DNA from: Segnochrobactrum spirostomi
Lineage (GTDB): Bacteria > Pseudomonadota > Alphaproteobacteria > Rhizobiales > Segnochrobactraceae
Length of the DNA stretch: 64,000 nucleotides
NCBI RefSeq assembly: GCF_009600605.1
Contig: NZ_VWNA01000001.1
Location: 3,334,501-3,398,500, forward strand
Reading direction: 5' to 3'
The translations under genes were made by a program, and so were the position numbers. This document shows, piece by piece, positions 1-8,793 of the stretch. The notes below the pieces were generated by a model. That model ran no database searches. It was not told the origin of the DNA and worked only from the letters and a program-made list of their open reading frames with translations. Numbering within the stretch: the first letter of the stretch is position 1; each line of letters starts with the position of its first letter.

Positions 1-146
1 TGGTCGCGCAGCGCGGCGTTCTCGGCCTTCAACGGCTCGAGAGTGTCGGGCGAAGCCGCGCCGGCGGCCTCGGATCCCTTGTCGGCCGCAGCGTCGTCGC
101 TGCCGGCCTTCGATTCGATATCGGCGTCTTCAGCGTGGGTGGTCAT
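1..146 (-). CDS. grpE: Probable GrpE, N-terminal fragment (runs off window)
   Basis: The first 48 codons of a minus-strand gene are present; the rest lies beyond base 1. The start ATG (144-146) follows a GGGAGAG ribosome-binding site. The fragment is an acidic, Ala/Asp/Glu-rich tail leading into LEPLKAENAALRD. This is how alphaproteobacterial GrpE, the DnaK nucleotide-exchange factor, usually enters its long coiled coil. The conserved GrpE core is not in the window, so the name is an inference. Any protein with an acidic tail and a coiled coil could start this way. It lies downstream of trxA on the same strand, separated by a terminator-like hairpin. Confidence 0.45.
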   Translation of the reverse strand, partial: MTTHAEDADIESKAGSDDAAADKGSEAAGAASPDTLEPLKAENAALRD

Positions 147-217
147 CACTAAGCTCTCCCCGGGCACGGCTCGGGATGGGCCCGATCGGGTGGTCAAAGA
201 CGGTGGTCATCAAGACA

Positions 218-249
218 AGGCCCGCTCGTGCGTGTGCGCGGGCGGGCCT
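218..249 (-). terminator. Hairpin downstream of trxA
   Basis: Perfect 8-bp inverted repeat (AGGCCCGC / GCGGGCCT) with a 16-base loop. On the minus strand it is followed by the T-rich TTGTCTT. It lies 38 bases past the trxA stop, as expected for an intrinsic terminator separating trxA from the next gene. Confidence 0.6.
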
Positions 250-287
250 GACGTCTGGCGAGGCCGGCGCGAGGGCCGGCCGGCGGA

Positions 288-611
288 TCAGAGGGCGTTC
301 GAGCCGATCCAGTCCTGCAGACGGCCCTTCGGCGCGGCGCCGATCTGCGTCGCAGCCGGCTGGCCGTCCTTGAAGAGAATCAGCGTCGGGATCGAGCGGA
401 CGCCGTACTTGATGGCGGTCTGCTGATTCTCGTCGACGTTGAGCTTCACGATCTTGACCTGACCGGCGAGCGTCTCGGCAATCTCCTCGAGCGCCGGGGC
501 GATCATCTTGCAGGGACCGCACCATTCCGCCCAGAAGTCGACAACGACCGGTTCGCTCGACTTGAGCACGTCGGCCTCGAACGACTGGTCGGTCACTTTG
601 GTCGTCGCCAT
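288..611 (-). CDS. trxA: Thioredoxin
   Basis: A 107-aa cytoplasmic disulfide reductase of the usual thioredoxin length. The active site WCGPC is at residues 30-34, and the conserved SIPT cis-proline loop follows in the second half. There is no signal peptide. It is reduced by NADPH via thioredoxin reductase and serves ribonucleotide reductase, methionine sulfoxide reductase and others. It ends the divL-to-trxA run of minus-strand genes. The 159-base gap upstream to the Nudix gene leaves room for its own promoter. The addA-trxA neighbourhood is common in alphaproteobacteria. Confidence 0.96.
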   Translation of the reverse strand: MATTKVTDQSFEADVLKSSEPVVVDFWAEWCGPCKMIAPALEEIAETLAGQVKIVKLNVDENQQTAIKYGVRSIPTLILFKDGQPAATQIGAAPKGRLQDWIGSNAL

Positions 612-770
612 GATGAACCTCTCGGGCCGCGCAAACCGTGCGCGGCGTACGGGTTACGAGTGTGGCCGAAACGTAGGGAGCCGACCCCGCAAGGTCAAGC
701 GCGGGAGGCCCTTTTCCGCGGAGGACAACACGCCTTCGCCGCCGTCAGCGAGGGCCGGCCGCGTCGCGCC

Positions 771-1379
771 TCACGCGCCGACTTTGGGTGCCGCCCCGAG
801 CTGCTCCAGCTTGAACCAGCTCAGCATCATGATGGTCTTGCCGTCGATGATCTCGCCGCGGGCGACCATGGCGAGCGCTTCGTCGAGGGTCGGCTCCAGG
901 ATCTCGATGTCCTCGCCCTCGTCCGCCTTGCCGCCGCCCGCGGAGACCCGATCGCCGACGGCATAATCGGCGACGAAGAAGGTCAGGGTCTCGGTGACCG
1001 AGCCGGGGCTCATGAAGGCTTCGAAGACCCGGCGGGGACGGCGCACGCGCACGCCGGTCTCTTCCTCGGCCTCCGCGCGGATGCACTCCTCCGGGTCGCG
1101 GGCGTCGAGCAGGCCGGCGCAGATCTCGATCAGCGGCGCGGGGTGGCCGACGACGAAGGCGGGCAGGCGGAATTGCCGGGTCAGCAGCACCGTGTCGCGC
1201 GAGGGATCGTAGAGCAGGATCGCCGCGCCGTGTCCGCGGTCGTAGACCTCGCGGCTCAGGGTCTGGGTCTCGCCGTCGGCGCGGTGATAATCGAAGGTGA
1301 CCTTCGAGAGGGTGCCCCAGTTCTTCGACAGGATTTCCGTGCCGCGGATGGTGACGCGGTCGTTGGTCGGGCTCGGCAT
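771..1379 (-). CDS. nudK: Nudix hydrolase, GDP-mannose / ADP-ribose pyrophosphatase type (NudK-like)
   Basis: 202 aa. A Nudix box lies at residues 89-110 (GLLDARDPEECIRAEAEEETG), preceded by the strand-rich N-domain typical of the YffH/AdpP group. The N-terminus (TEILSKNWGTLSKVTFDY) closely matches the NudK pattern. Family members hydrolyse nucleoside-diphosphate sugars such as GDP-mannose or ADP-ribose to NMP plus sugar phosphate, with Mg2+ bound by the glutamates of the box. The gene starts 19 bases after the addA stop and so is probably co-transcribed. The family is clear. The exact substrate (GDP-mannose versus ADP-ribose) cannot be read from sequence alone. Confidence 0.85.
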   Translation of the reverse strand: MPSPTNDRVTIRGTEILSKNWGTLSKVTFDYHRADGETQTLSREVYDRGHGAAILLYDPSRDTVLLTRQFRLPAFVVGHPAPLIEICAGLLDARDPEECIRAEAEEETGVRVRRPRRVFEAFMSPGSVTETLTFFVADYAVGDRVSAGGGKADEGEDIEILEPTLDEALAMVARGEIIDGKTIMMLSWFKLEQLGAAPKVGA

Positions 1380-1398
1380 CGGAAGGTCCTTTTGGGTT

Positions 1399-4300
1399 TC
1401 AATCGGGGCGCACGAGGCGGCCGGCGATCGTCTCGAGGTCGACGGGCGCGATCTCGATCAGCCGGGGCGCGGCGGTGAACAGGAGGGCGCCGCGCACCGC
1501 GCGGCCGGGGAAGAGCGGGGCAAGCACCCGGCGATAGAGCGCGAGCTGCGCGATGTAGGCGGCCGGCACCCCGGCGAGGTCGTGCGGCACCCGCCGGTCG
1601 GTTTTGAAATCGACGATGGCGAGGCCCGATTCGTCCTCGATCAGCCGGTCGATGCGGCCGGCGACGACGATCGGCTCGCCGGAGAGCGCGGTGAGCCGAC
1701 CGCTGACGTGGACTTCGGCCCGGCCGCCGGAGGCGAACAGCGGCGCGAAGGCGGGGTCCGCGACGACCGCCAGCACCTCGGCCGCGAGGGCATCGCGCAT
1801 CTCGGCGCCGAGCGCGCCGGCCTCGCGGGCGAGGAAGCGGGCAGCGGTCTCGGAGCGCTCGCCCGGCGGGCGGGAGGCGAGGAGCTCGATCAGGCGGTGG
1901 ACGAGCCGGCCGCGCAGCAGCGCCGTGCCGTCGCCCAAAGCCGCGAGACCGGAGACCTCGGGCGTCTCGTCCTCGGGCGCCGCTGCCTCTTCGAGCGCGA
2001 GCGCCGCCGACGGCGCGACCCGGCGCGGCGGCGGCGGGGCCGGTGGCGCGGGGCGGTTCACCCAATCGGGCAGCGGCGCATCGGTAGCAGGCTCGGCCGG
2101 TGCGGGGACGGCGTCCGGCGCGTCGGTGCCGCCACTCGGCGCGGCGGCGTCGCGGCGCGGATCGGTCCAGCGCAGCACGGTCCGGCCGTCCGCCTCGGTG
2201 CGGGCCTCGGCGGTGGAGGCGAGGCCGGCGTGGACCAGCGCCTGCCAGGATTTCGCGTTCGGGCCGGCCTCGCGCGACCAGCCGCAGACATAGAGCCGGT
2301 CGGCGGCGCGGGTCATGCCCACATAGAGGAGCCGGCGATATTCCGCCTCCTGCTTGCGCCGGTCCTCGGCGACGCGCGCCTTGAAGGCCTTCGGCCGCAG
2401 CGCGCTCGTCGGCGCCCACAACAAGGCGGGGGCGGTCGCTCCCGCGGGATCGAGCGGGATGTCGACGAGGCTCGGATCGTGGCGGGCGTTGACCGGCGGC
2501 TCGCCGTTGTCGACGAGAAAGACGACCGGCGCTTCGAGCCCCTTCGCGCCGTGCACCGTCATGATGCGCACCTCGCGCGGGGCGGTCTCGACCTCGCGCT
2601 TCACCTTGAACGGGCTCGCGGTGAACCAGCCGAGGAAGCCCTCCAGGGTGGGCGCTTCCACCTGTTCGTAGGCGAGGGTGCTCGACAGGAAGGCGTCGAG
2701 CGCTTCCTCCGCCTCGCTGCCGAGGCGGGCGAGGACGCGGCGCCGGCCGCCTTCGCGGCCGAGGATGCCCGAATAGAGCTCGAACGGCCGTTCGCGATCG
2801 ACGCGAACCCGCCAGCCTTCGAGCCGGGCATGGGCGGCTTGCGCGGCGGCGTCGCCGGCCGCGAGGGCGTCGTAGAGCCGGCCCGTGCGGCCGTGGGCGA
2901 GGGCGAACAGCGCCTCTTCGTCGAAATCGAACAGGGGACTCTTCAGAAGCGCGGCCAGCGAAAGATCATCGTCCGGCAGGGTGAGGACGTTGCCGAGCGC
3001 GACCAAGTCCATGACCGCGATATGGTCCGACAGCACGATCTGGTCGGCGCCGGCGACCGGCACGCCCGCCGCCTTCAAAGCGCGCGACAGCGCCTCGACG
3101 AACGGCCCACGCTTGCGCACGAGCACGATGACGTCGCCGGCGGAGACGCGGCGTCCGTCGGCGAGCCGGTCGCCGTCTGCGATCATGGCGGCGATCGTCG
3201 CGGCGATGCGGTCGGCGACCACCTTCGGCGGGCTCGCCGGGGCCATGCGGTCGAGCGGCGCGCGCCAATCGTCGGGCTGTTCGACCCGTTCCGCGGCCTC
3301 CGGCGGCCACAGCTCGACATAACCCGGCTCGGCACCACGGATCGCCTCGTGAACGGTCGGTTCCGGCGGCGAGGTCAGGCCCTCGTGGGCGGCGGGATCG
3401 GCGAACACGCGGTCCACTGCGCCGAGCACGTCGAGGGTCGAACGGAACGAGAGGTGCAGGCGGACATCGTGGAACGCGCCGAGGGCATCGGCGGCGGCCT
3501 TCGAGAACAGCGCGCGCATGCGGGCGAACTCTTCCGGCGCAGCGCCCTGGAAGCCGTAGATCGATTGCTTCTCGTCGCCGACGGCGAAGATGGTGCGGCC
3601 CTCGCGGCTGCCACCGGCGCCGGAGAAGAATTCCTCGGCGAGGCTCGTCACCACCTTCCATTGCAGGGGGCTCGTATCCTGGGCCTCGTCGACCAGGATG
3701 TGCTCGACGCCGCGGTCGAGCTTGTAGCGCACCCAGGCGGCGGCATCGGCGCGCGACAGGAGGTCGGCGGCGCGGGCGACCTGATCGGCATAATCGAGCA
3801 GGCCGCGCCTCTGCTTCTCGGCCTCGACATGATCGAGGACATGGGAGGCGAGGCGCATCAGGGCGGCGGTCGCCGCGAAGGCGCGGGCCGCGACCTCGCG
3901 GTCTGCGAGGGCGGCGACGCGCGCCTGCTCGGCCTCGTAGGTCGCGCTCAAGGCCGCGAACCGCTCGGCGATCGCCTTCGTCATGGCCCGCGCAAAGGCG
4001 CGGGGCTCGCCCTTCGAATCGAACAGGAAGCGGGTCCAGGCGGCGCGGCGGCCGGCGTCTGGACCGGGCGTGCGGAAGCGGCGGATGTCCTCGGCCCGCT
4101 CGTTCGCGGTCTTGCCGCCGGCGGCGAGCGCGTCGGCGAGCGCGGTGAGCTCGGCGGGGGCGAACAGGCATCCGCCGAGGATGTCGGCGCCGACCGTCTC
4201 CGGCGTATCGTCGGGGCCGAGGTCGAGCCCGGCACGCAGTGCGGCGAGCGCACCGTCGAGACCGCCGTGGTCGCGCACCCAGGCGCGGAAGGCCTCGCGG

Positions 4301-4914
4301 TGTTCGAGCACGTCGGCGATCGCGCCGCGGAACCGCAGGTCGGTCAGATGGGGGATCAGGACGTCGAGGGCGCGGCCGTCCGCGCCCGCCGGCTCGTCGG
4401 CGACGCGCCGGAGCAGGGCGGCGGTGCCGGCTTCGACGAGCTCGGCAGCGAGCTGGTCGTCGATCACCGAAAAGCGGCCGGCGACGTTCGCCTCGAGCGG
4501 GAACTGGGCGAGCAGCGAGGCACAGAAGGCGTGGATGGTCTGGATCTTGAGGCCGCCCGGCGTTTCCAGCGCGCGGGCGAACAGGCGGCGGGCGGCCTTG
4601 AGCGTGCGCGGCTCGATCGGTCGGCCCTCGATGCGGGCGAGCACGGCGGCGAGAGTCTCGTCGCTCGCGGTCGCGAAGGCCGCGAGGCGGTCGAACACGC
4701 GCTGAGACATGTTGGCCGCCGCCGCCGTCGTATAGGTCAGGCAGAGGATGCGGCCGGGATCGGTGCCGGCGAGGAGGAGCCGCACCACGCGCTCGACCAG
4801 CACATAGGTCTTGCCCGAACCCGCATTGGCCGAGACCCAGGCCGAGGCGGCGGGATCGGTGGCGCGGGCCTGCCGCGCGGCTGTGTCGGCGGGAACGACG
4901 AGGACGCGGCTCAT
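1399..4914 (-). CDS. addA: Double-strand break repair helicase-nuclease AddA
   Basis: 1171 aa. UvrD/Rep-type superfamily 1 helicase with Walker A (NAGSGKT, residues 30-36) and a DEAQDTSPLQW helicase motif. It ends in a PD-(D/E)XK nuclease: GRIDR at about 1086, DFKT at about 1102, then QLALYRR. With AddB it forms the AddAB complex, which resects DNA ends for RecA in place of RecBCD. The reading frame stays open upstream to 5577, but ATG 4914 is the real start: it begins the conserved N-terminus and overlaps the addB stop by 4 bases (ATGA). The overlap implies translational coupling and equal production of the two subunits. Confidence 0.96.
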   Translation of the reverse strand: MSRVLVVPADTAARQARATDPAASAWVSANAGSGKTYVLVERVVRLLLAGTDPGRILCLTYTTAAAANMSQRVFDRLAAFATASDETLAAVLARIEGRPIEPRTLKAARRLFARALETPGGLKIQTIHAFCASLLAQFPLEANVAGRFSVIDDQLAAELVEAGTAALLRRVADEPAGADGRALDVLIPHLTDLRFRGAIADVLEHREAFRAWVRDHGGLDGALAALRAGLDLGPDDTPETVGADILGGCLFAPAELTALADALAAGGKTANERAEDIRRFRTPGPDAGRRAAWTRFLFDSKGEPRAFARAMTKAIAERFAALSATYEAEQARVAALADREVAARAFAATAALMRLASHVLDHVEAEKQRRGLLDYADQVARAADLLSRADAAAWVRYKLDRGVEHILVDEAQDTSPLQWKVVTSLAEEFFSGAGGSREGRTIFAVGDEKQSIYGFQGAAPEEFARMRALFSKAAADALGAFHDVRLHLSFRSTLDVLGAVDRVFADPAAHEGLTSPPEPTVHEAIRGAEPGYVELWPPEAAERVEQPDDWRAPLDRMAPASPPKVVADRIAATIAAMIADGDRLADGRRVSAGDVIVLVRKRGPFVEALSRALKAAGVPVAGADQIVLSDHIAVMDLVALGNVLTLPDDDLSLAALLKSPLFDFDEEALFALAHGRTGRLYDALAAGDAAAQAAHARLEGWRVRVDRERPFELYSGILGREGGRRRVLARLGSEAEEALDAFLSSTLAYEQVEAPTLEGFLGWFTASPFKVKREVETAPREVRIMTVHGAKGLEAPVVFLVDNGEPPVNARHDPSLVDIPLDPAGATAPALLWAPTSALRPKAFKARVAEDRRKQEAEYRRLLYVGMTRAADRLYVCGWSREAGPNAKSWQALVHAGLASTAEARTEADGRTVLRWTDPRRDAAAPSGGTDAPDAVPAPAEPATDAPLPDWVNRPAPPAPPPPRRVAPSAALALEEAAAPEDETPEVSGLAALGDGTALLRGRLVHRLIELLASRPPGERSETAARFLAREAGALGAEMRDALAAEVLAVVADPAFAPLFASGGRAEVHVSGRLTALSGEPIVVAGRIDRLIEDESGLAIVDFKTDRRVPHDLAGVPAAYIAQLALYRRVLAPLFPGRAVRGALLFTAAPRLIEIAPVDLETIAGRLVRPD

Positions 4915-7900
4915 GGCTCGTCTCCCCCGGCGGACCATTCCGCGACGCGGGCCAGATGGTCGTAATCCCCGGTGCGGGCGCGCTCGAAGGCGACCCAGGC
5001 GCGCGACAGATAGCCCTGGTCCGGCTCCTCGTAGCGGGCGAGCAGGGCGTTGAGGCGCCGCATCGCCTCGTCGGCGAGATCGTTCGGCGTCGTCTCTTCC
5101 GGGGCGATGTCGACGAAGGCGACCGCCGGCTCGCCACCGCGGGCGAGCACATAGCGCAACAGCGCCACCTCCTTCATCGAGGGCACGCCGGGGAAGCCGC
5201 CGAGCCGGGCCATCGCCGCTTCGAGCGGCAATTGCGGGGCGAGCAGGGCGGCGACCTGGGACGGGCTCGGCGCGCCGCCGGTCTTGTAATCGAGGACGGC
5301 GAGGCGCCCGTCGGCGCGCTCGTCGATGCGGTCGGCCCGGCCGATCAGGCGGACGACCCGCTCGCGCATTTTGAGTTCGAGTTCGCCGGCGATCTCGAGA
5401 TGGCGTCGCGCTGGGGCGAGCTCGGCGGCTTCGAGCGCGATGAGGGCGCGGGCGACCCGCTCGAAGCGCGGCCACCACAGCGCCATCACCTCCGGAAAGG
5501 CCGCGATGGCGGCGAATGCGCGCCGCCCTTCGGCCAGGAGCGCGGCGACGGCGCCGTCGTTCAAGGGGCCGTTCCAATTCGCGAAGAAGGTCGCGAGCGC
5601 GTCGTGGATCATCGTGCCGCGTTCGAGCCCGCCCGGATCGGCGGCGATGGGATCGAGCGGTTCGAGCCGGAGCACTCGCCGGGCATAGACGGCGTAAGGG
5701 TCGCGGATCAGCGTCTCGATCTCGGTGATGCGCAGCCGATCGGGTCGCGCCGCGACCGGCGGCTTCGGATTGGGCCGTGGCGCCGGGCGGGGCGGCGCCT
5801 CAGGCCGATCGAGACGGCGGGCGAGGGCGAGCCAGCTATCGCCGCGGGCGGTGGCGGTCCGCCATGCCGTGGTACCGGTGACGGCCTTGAGGCGCTGGAG
5901 CCAGCGCGAGGCGACGGTCGGCGACGTGCCGATGCGCTCGGCACGGCTCAGCACCACCTGGGGCGCCCCGAGTGCCTGGGCGACGTCGTGGGCGGAGAGG
6001 CCGATGCGCCGTTCCGGCGGATCGAGGCCGAGCCCGGCGCGCATCGAGCGGGTGAGCCAGGGGTCGGTGTTCGCCGTCTGCGGCCAGACGCTTTCGTTGA
6101 GCCCGGCGAGCACGATGAGGTCGGCCGGCTGAAGGCGGGCTTCGAGCGCGCCCCAGATATGGATGCGACCGTCGCCGCTGCCGGGTGGGCGGATCGGGGT
6201 ATCGCCGACGAGGGCGACGAACAGAGCCGGCCAGTCCGCCGGGCGGATCGCGAAGCCGTCCGCATCGTCGGCGGAGAGCCGTTCGAGGGCGGCATCGAGC
6301 GCCAAGGCGGCGCGGGACGGAGCGCGGGGTTCGTCCTCCGGGTCGCCGGTCGCGACCGCTTCGATCACGGCGCGCTGGGCGCGGGCGATGGTCGCGATCC
6401 CGACCGCATCGCCCGCCGCCGCTATGGTGAGAAGCGGCGCGAGGATCGTCTCGACCCGCCGCAGGAACGGCGCGAGGCGCGGCGCGGTGCTCTCCGCCGC
6501 GCGCACGAGCGGCATGATGCCGGCGGCGAGACGTGGTCCGCGCAACAGGTCCCGTTCGAGGCGCTCGGCGTCGCGCCGGGCGCGGCCTGCGGCGAGACCG
6601 AACCGGGCGAGTGGGTGTTTCAGGAGCGCCAGGAGGGTGCGCGGGTCGCTGCCGTCGAGCGCAGCCTCGGCGATCAGCCGCGCGAGGATGCCGTCCGGCG
6701 TCTGGGCGAGCGGAAGCCCGGCCGAATCGTCGACCCGGATGCCCCAGCGCTGCAATTCGGACTGCACCCGCCGGGCGATGGCGCGGTCGGGCGTGACGAG
6801 GGCCGCCGTCGTCGCGCCGGCCTCGACCGCTTCGCGCAGGAGGAGGGCGATCGCCAGGGCCTCTTCCCGGTCGTTCGCCGCCTCGACGACGCTCACCCCT
6901 TCGAGCGCGGCGGCGAGCGCCGCGGGGCCGCCGAGGCGGTCGGTGAGGTCGGCCCACGCCTCGGTGGTTTCGGCAGGACGGAACGCCTCGCCGACGAGAC
7001 GGGTGCGCAGGTCGAGCGCGGGCGAGGGCGGCGCGGCGAGGGCGACCACATCGTCGCGGCCGATGCCCAGCCGGGCGATCAGCCGGGCGAGGCCGTATTG
7101 GGGATGGCTTGGGCTGCCGGGCGTATCCGCCGCGCCGCCCAGCGCCGCCCACGACACCGCGTCGAGGCTCGGATCGAGGCCGGGCAGCACAATGGCGCCG
7201 CGCGGCAGGCGGGCGATCACCGCCATCAGCCCGGCGGCGGCGGGCACCGAGCCGGTCGAGCCGGCGACGATCACCGGGCCGCGCGGCGGCGCGATCGCAA
7301 GCCGGCGCGCCTCGGCGCGGATCAAGGCGACGCGGCGCTTCGCCGGATCGCTGAGGCCCCGCTCGGCGAGGATCGCCGGCCAGGAATGGGTGGCGATCGA
7401 GAGGAAGTGGAGCGTGATCTGCCAGAACCGCGCGAGGTCGTCGGGGACGAGGGTCGTCAGCGCGTCCCAGGAGACCTCTTCCGTGGTCACCTGATCCATC
7501 AGGCCGAGCAGGTCGTCGGCGAGGCGGGCGGAATCGGCGGGCGACGTCGGCACCGCGATCACCTCGCCGGGGATCAAGAGGCGGGTGTCGCCGGAGAGAT
7601 GCCGCGCCCAGCCGAGCACCAGCTCGGTCATGGCGAGACGGCGGCCGAGCAGATCGGCGGCGGGGTCGACGTCGGCCCCGTCGCCGGCATGGCCGTCGAG
7701 GGCGATCAGGTCCTCCTCGACGTCGCCGAGGGGGCGGATCGAGGGGAGGATGGCGGCGCGGCCGCCGAGCCGATCGACCAGCGCCTCGCCGAGGGCGCGG
7801 CCGGCGCGGCGGGTCGGCACGTAGATGACAGCGTCGGCGAGGGCGAGCGGGTCGGCATCGAGGGCGCCGCCGGGGACCAGTCGTCCGGAGACGAGCGCAT

Positions 7901-7997
7901 CGGCGACGACGTCGAGGAAGCGGGCGGTCGGAGGGATGGTGTAGACGCGCGGCGTCGCAGCGTCCCGTCGATCGTCGCCTGCGTCGCCGTCCGCCAT
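4911..7997 (-). CDS. addB: Double-strand break repair nuclease subunit AddB
   Basis: 1028 aa. Alphaproteobacterial-type AddB. It has an inactivated helicase-like body and a C-terminal PD-(D/E)XK nuclease domain (RADRIDE at about 887, LDYKT at about 902-906). I see no cysteine from residue 885 to the end, so the Fe-S cluster known from Bacillus AddB appears absent, as is usual in this clade. It works with AddA to process double-strand breaks. The start codon is 11 bases past the murU stop and the stop overlaps the addA start, placing it in the middle of one operon. Confidence 0.94.
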   Translation of the reverse strand: MADGDAGDDRRDAATPRVYTIPPTARFLDVVADALVSGRLVPGGALDADPLALADAVIYVPTRRAGRALGEALVDRLGGRAAILPSIRPLGDVEEDLIALDGHAGDGADVDPAADLLGRRLAMTELVLGWARHLSGDTRLLIPGEVIAVPTSPADSARLADDLLGLMDQVTTEEVSWDALTTLVPDDLARFWQITLHFLSIATHSWPAILAERGLSDPAKRRVALIRAEARRLAIAPPRGPVIVAGSTGSVPAAAGLMAVIARLPRGAIVLPGLDPSLDAVSWAALGGAADTPGSPSHPQYGLARLIARLGIGRDDVVALAAPPSPALDLRTRLVGEAFRPAETTEAWADLTDRLGGPAALAAALEGVSVVEAANDREEALAIALLLREAVEAGATTAALVTPDRAIARRVQSELQRWGIRVDDSAGLPLAQTPDGILARLIAEAALDGSDPRTLLALLKHPLARFGLAAGRARRDAERLERDLLRGPRLAAGIMPLVRAAESTAPRLAPFLRRVETILAPLLTIAAAGDAVGIATIARAQRAVIEAVATGDPEDEPRAPSRAALALDAALERLSADDADGFAIRPADWPALFVALVGDTPIRPPGSGDGRIHIWGALEARLQPADLIVLAGLNESVWPQTANTDPWLTRSMRAGLGLDPPERRIGLSAHDVAQALGAPQVVLSRAERIGTSPTVASRWLQRLKAVTGTTAWRTATARGDSWLALARRLDRPEAPPRPAPRPNPKPPVAARPDRLRITEIETLIRDPYAVYARRVLRLEPLDPIAADPGGLERGTMIHDALATFFANWNGPLNDGAVAALLAEGRRAFAAIAAFPEVMALWWPRFERVARALIALEAAELAPARRHLEIAGELELKMRERVVRLIGRADRIDERADGRLAVLDYKTGGAPSPSQVAALLAPQLPLEAAMARLGGFPGVPSMKEVALLRYVLARGGEPAVAFVDIAPEETTPNDLADEAMRRLNALLARYEEPDQGYLSRAWVAFERARTGDYDHLARVAEWSAGGDEP

Positions 7998-8008
7998 TCG
8001 CCCTCCGG

Positions 8009-8743
8009 TCAGGCCGCGCTCTGGGCGAAGGCGCGGTCCGCTTCGATCACGGCTTCCGGCGTGCCGACATGGAGCCAGATGCCCTCCATCCGCACGCCAT
8101 AGAGGCGCTTCGCCTCGATCGCCCGATTGAACAGCACGTTCAGGGAGAAAGCGCCGTCGGGCGCACCCTCGAACAGGCGGGGATGCAAGATCGCGGCGCC
8201 GGCATAAGCGAAGGGGGCGATCGACTTGGTCGGGCGGCGCGACAGGCAGCCGCGGGTGTCGAGCAGGAAGTCACCCTTGCCCTCGTAGCCGACCGAGGGA
8301 ACGGTCGGCGCGAGCAGCAGGAGGCCGTCCATGCGGTCGCCCCGCCATCCCTCGCGCAGGATCTCGAAATTGGGCCGGACGCCCTCGATCCAGAAGCTGT
8401 CGGAATTGAGCACGTAGAACGGTTCCTCGCCGAGCAGCGGCAGAACCTTGTTGATGCCGCCGCCGGTCTCCAGGAGGCCCCCGCGCTCGTCGGAAATGAT
8501 GATGTCCATCTTCGCCTCGCGGCGAACGTGAACCTCGACGAGGTCGGCGAGATAATGGACGTTGACCACGGCCTCGCGGACACCCGCCTCGGCGAGGCGG
8601 TCGAGCCCGTAATCGATGAGGGAGCGCCCGGCGACCTCGATCAGCGGCTTCGGGGTCGTCGCCGTCAGGGGCCGCATCCGCTTGCCGATCCCGGCCGCCA
8701 GGACCATCGCCCGCCGTGGCCGAAAAGCTTCCGTCTCCGCCAT
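8009..8743 (-). CDS. murU: N-acetylmuramate-1-phosphate uridylyltransferase (MurU-type nucleotidyltransferase)
   Basis: 244 aa. Sugar-nucleotidyltransferase fold with the signature LAAGIGKRMRPLT (15-27) and the substrate-binding PKPLIEVAG just after. It lies directly downstream of an AmgK-type sugar kinase. That pairing is known in Pseudomonas and Caulobacter for peptidoglycan recycling: AmgK makes MurNAc-1-phosphate and MurU converts it to UDP-MurNAc, bypassing de novo synthesis and fosfomycin. The ATG at 8743 was chosen because the conserved N-terminus begins here; an in-frame GTG at 8767 would add eight residues. The specific substrate is inferred from the neighbour. Confidence 0.85.
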   Translation of the reverse strand: MAETEAFRPRRAMVLAAGIGKRMRPLTATTPKPLIEVAGRSLIDYGLDRLAEAGVREAVVNVHYLADLVEVHVRREAKMDIIISDERGGLLETGGGINKVLPLLGEEPFYVLNSDSFWIEGVRPNFEILREGWRGDRMDGLLLLAPTVPSVGYEGKGDFLLDTRGCLSRRPTKSIAPFAYAGAAILHPRLFEGAPDGAFSLNVLFNRAIEAKRLYGVRMEGIWLHVGTPEAVIEADRAFAQSAA

Positions 8744-8793
8744 CACGTCCGTCCGTTCACGCTTCACGCCGGCCCCGGGAAGCCGCCCCGCAC

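Noticed and set aside
1297-8102. Very long plus-strand open frames (1222 and 1048 codons) opposite addA and addB
   Set aside because: Mirror frames of GC-rich genes. The translations are Arg/Gly/Glu-rich with no domains, while the minus strand carries full AddA and AddB motifs.
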